A DNA stretch of 5,010 nucleotides. It comes from Alphaproteobacteria bacterium (lineage in GTDB: Bacteria > Pseudomonadota > Alphaproteobacteria > ATCC43930 > CGMCC-115725). The stretch covers positions 1 through 5,010 of the forward strand of contig JASHUW010000158.1 in the NCBI GenBank assembly GCA_030039815.1, given 5' to 3'. Every line of letters begins with the position of its first letter. Within the stretch, counting starts at the first letter, position 1. The notes under the pieces were generated by a model, which saw only the letters and a list, made by a program, of their open reading frames with translations, did no database searches and was not told the DNA's origin. The position numbers and the translations under genes were made by a program. Positions 3,128-5,010 of this stretch are shown here, in pieces.

Positions 3128-5010
3128 ATGGCGGAACAAGCATCGGTAGTCGATCTGCGCACAGCCGCGCGCACGCTTGGCGATAAGGCGCTTCCAGTCA
3201 GAATTTATCTCTTGGGCGCGATGAGAATGGTGGGGCCCGGCGGAGAAAACATTCTCCCGCGGTTTCGCAAGAGCCGCGCCGTGCTCGCCTATCTGTGTCT
3301 GGCGGAAGGCGCTCCCGTCACGCGCAGCCGCCTGATCGAGCTGCTCTGGGCGCGCTCCGGCGACACGCAGGCGCGGTACAGCCTTCGTCAGGCGCTGACC
3401 GAAATTAAAAACTCCGTCTGTCGCGCGGTACCCGGGCTGATTGAGATCGAACGCGAGACCTTGCGGCTAAATGCCGCATCCTGCTGGATCGACGCGTTCG
3501 CCGGCCAGGCCAATGCCGGACGGCTGCTTGACGACCTGCACGGGGTGACGAGCGCTTTTGACCAATGGCTTTCGGTCGAGCGCACGCGGCTCGAAAATAA
3601 GCAGCGATCGGAGTTGGAGAACGAGCTCGACCGCCTGGTGGAGAATGGTGCCGCCGCGAAGCTTCGGATCGAGGCGGCACGGCGCCTGGTCAGCTACGAT
3701 CCCGCCCACGAGGTGGCCGCCCGTCAGCTGATGTCGGCATTTGTCGAGATCGGCGACCGATCACAGGCGCTGCGCGAGTACGAACGCTGTCGCCAGGCTC
3801 TCAAACAGCTGTCGGGAGATTTGACGCCATCACCGGAAACCGAGGCGCTCTTCGAGTCGATCCGGTTGACGCGCCGCGCGCCCGCGCAGCGGGTGGGCGG
3901 CCTCTTGCTGCGGCCACAACCGGTCGTGACCCAAGCTGCACCGGCCGGAGAGCACAGGGCGCAACCCTCGATCGCCGTTCTGCCGTTCGAGATGTTCTCG
4001 AACGTTCCCGAGCACGGCTACGCTGCCGACGGCGTTGCCGATGATCTGAGCGAAGCGCTGTCGCGCCTGCCTAATTTCTTCGTCAGTTCCCGGCTCTCCG
4101 CCCGCGCATTTCGCGGGCAGAACCGGTCGCCGCAAGAGATCGGCGACCTGCTGGGCGTGCACTACGTGCTGTCGGGAAGCATGCGCGTGATGACCGATCG
4201 TCTGCGTCTCTCGGTCGAGCTCACCGACACCCGGAACGGCACGGCGCTGTGGTCGCAGCGCCTCGATGAAAAATTCTTCGATCTGTTCGAGGTGCAGGAC
4301 CGGCTTGTCGAGGCGATCGTCCGGCGCATCGCGCCGCATCTGCGCCAGGCCGAGCTGGCGCGGAGCCGGATCAAGCGCGGGGACCGATTGGACGCGTATG
4401 ACCTGCTCTTGCGCGCCATCGAAAACATGCACAATTCCTCGCGCGCCGTGTTCGAGTCCTCGGAGCGGCTATTGGTCGAGGCAATCGAGCGAAAGCCCGA
4501 CTACGCCACCGCGATGGCGTGGCTCGCTCGCTGGCATGTTTTGCGGGTCGGGCAGGGCTGGTCGCCCGATCCCGCGGCGGACACCGCGCGGGCCAACGCG
4601 TTCGCCATCAAGGGCGTCGAGTGCGATGCGACCGAGCCGATGGCGCTGGCGGTGCACGGTCATGTCGCCTCCTATCTTCACAAGGATTTCAATCTCGCTT
4701 TCCGGCGTTTCGTCGCGGCTCTTGAGATCAATCCCAACTCAGCGCCGGCCTGGTTGTGGCAGGCCGCGGCGCGTTCCTGGATCGGCGATGGCCGCGGGGC
4801 GATTGCCGACGTCACGAAAGCGAAGGCCCTTTCGCCATATGACCCGTTGATGTACGCTTTCAATATCGTCGAAGGAATGGCATCCCTGGCCGACGGACAA
4901 TACGAACGTGCGGTGGAATGCGCGCGTCGCAGCATCCAGGAAAACCGGACCTATACCAGCGCGCACCGATTGCTGGTGATGGCCCTGGTCCTGGCTGGAC
5001 AAGAGATGGA
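3128..5010 (+). CDS. SARP-like transcriptional regulator: winged helix, BTAD, TolB-like, TPR-like (3' end outside window)
   Basis: From ATG 3128, with GAGGG 7 bases upstream, 627 codons are open to the window edge with no frameshift. Residues 22-117 form a SARP/OmpR-type winged helix (VRIYLLGAMRM; RKSRAVLAYLCLAEGAPVTR; LIELLW; ARYSLRQALTEIK; IEIERETLRL). Residues 118-247 are a bacterial transcriptional activation (BTAD) helical domain (FDQWLSVERTRLENKQRSEL; ARRLVSYDPAHEVAARQLM; REYERCRQAL). After a Pro-rich linker, about 279-400 form a TolB-like domain (PSIAVLPFEMFS; GVADDLSEALSRL; VLSGSMRVMTDRLRLSVELT; LWSQRLDE). From about 415 to the edge, TPR-like helices recur (AFRRFVAALEINPNSAPAW; RAIADV-type pairs). 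No signal peptide or membrane helix is visible, so it is probably a cytoplasmic DNA-binding activator with a helical-repeat sensing or partner-binding tail. It is divergent from the XRE operon with CGTGAA boxes upstream. Target genes are unknown; the domain calls are firm. Confidence 0.93.
   Translation, partial: MAEQASVVDLRTAARTLGDKALPVRIYLLGAMRMVGPGGENILPRFRKSRAVLAYLCLAEGAPVTRSRLIELLWARSGDTQARYSLRQALTEIKNSVCRAVPGLIEIERETLRLNAASCWIDAFAGQANAGRLLDDLHGVTSAFDQWLSVERTRLENKQRSELENELDRLVENGAAAKLRIEAARRLVSYDPAHEVAARQLMSAFVEIGDRSQALREYERCRQALKQLSGDLTPSPETEALFESIRLTRRAPAQRVGGLLLRPQPVVTQAAPAGEHRAQPSIAVLPFEMFSNVPEHGYAADGVADDLSEALSRLPNFFVSSRLSARAFRGQNRSPQEIGDLLGVHYVLSGSMRVMTDRLRLSVELTDTRNGTALWSQRLDEKFFDLFEVQDRLVEAIVRRIAPHLRQAELARSRIKRGDRLDAYDLLLRAIENMHNSSRAVFESSERLLVEAIERKPDYATAMAWLARWHVLRVGQGWSPDPAADTARANAFAIKGVECDATEPMALAVHGHVASYLHKDFNLAFRRFVAALEINPNSAPAWLWQAAARSWIGDGRGAIADVTKAKALSPYDPLMYAFNIVEGMASLADGQYERAVECARRSIQENRTYTSAHRLLVMALVLAGQEM

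Noticed and set aside
3830..4432. Minus-strand 200-codon frame inside the SARP-like gene
   Set aside because: A shadow of the real plus-strand frame, which shows clear BTAD and TolB-like motifs over the same bases.

Overview
This looks like chromosomal DNA from a GC-rich alphaproteobacterium, probably of the order Hyphomicrobiales (rhizobia/methylotroph type). The reasons are the codon use, two short XRE regulators of a type common in that group, and a large SARP-like regulator with a TolB-like domain and TPR repeats. The organism assignment is inference; no marker gene here fixes a genus.

Layout, left to right. (1) Bases 1-148, minus strand: the N-terminus of a response-regulator receiver domain, cut by the window edge. 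(2) Bases 421-515, plus strand: a full-length selenocysteine tRNA (selC) with UCA anticodon, 6-bp D stem, long variable arm and encoded CCA. The organism therefore probably makes selenoproteins, although no other Sec-machinery gene or selenoprotein is visible. (3) Bases 559-963, minus strand: a small hypothetical membrane protein, convergent with selC. (4) Bases 964-1309: no convincing gene, but a strong hairpin begins exactly at the stop codon of the next gene. (5) Bases 1310-2743, minus strand: an apparent three-gene operon made of an unrecognised 120-125 aa protein and two tandem paralogous XRE-family regulators. An 8-bp inverted repeat covers the start region of the first XRE gene. (6) Bases 2744-3127: a divergent intergenic region rich in signals, with interlocking inverted repeats and five copies of a CGTGAA box, four of them arranged as two near-identical 19-bp tandem pairs with 11-bp period. 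(7) Bases 3128-5010, plus strand: a regulator with a SARP/BTAD head, a TolB-like middle and TPR-like helices, running off the window.

Working model (inference): the window is a regulatory neighbourhood. The SARP-like protein may read the CGTGAA boxes, because actinobacterial SARPs bind heptamer direct repeats spaced one helical turn apart. One box pair lies about 80 bp from its own start codon and the other about 85 bp from the divergent operon carrying the two XRE regulators. It could therefore control both itself and that operon. The XRE proteins may in turn bind the inverted repeats at their own gene start.
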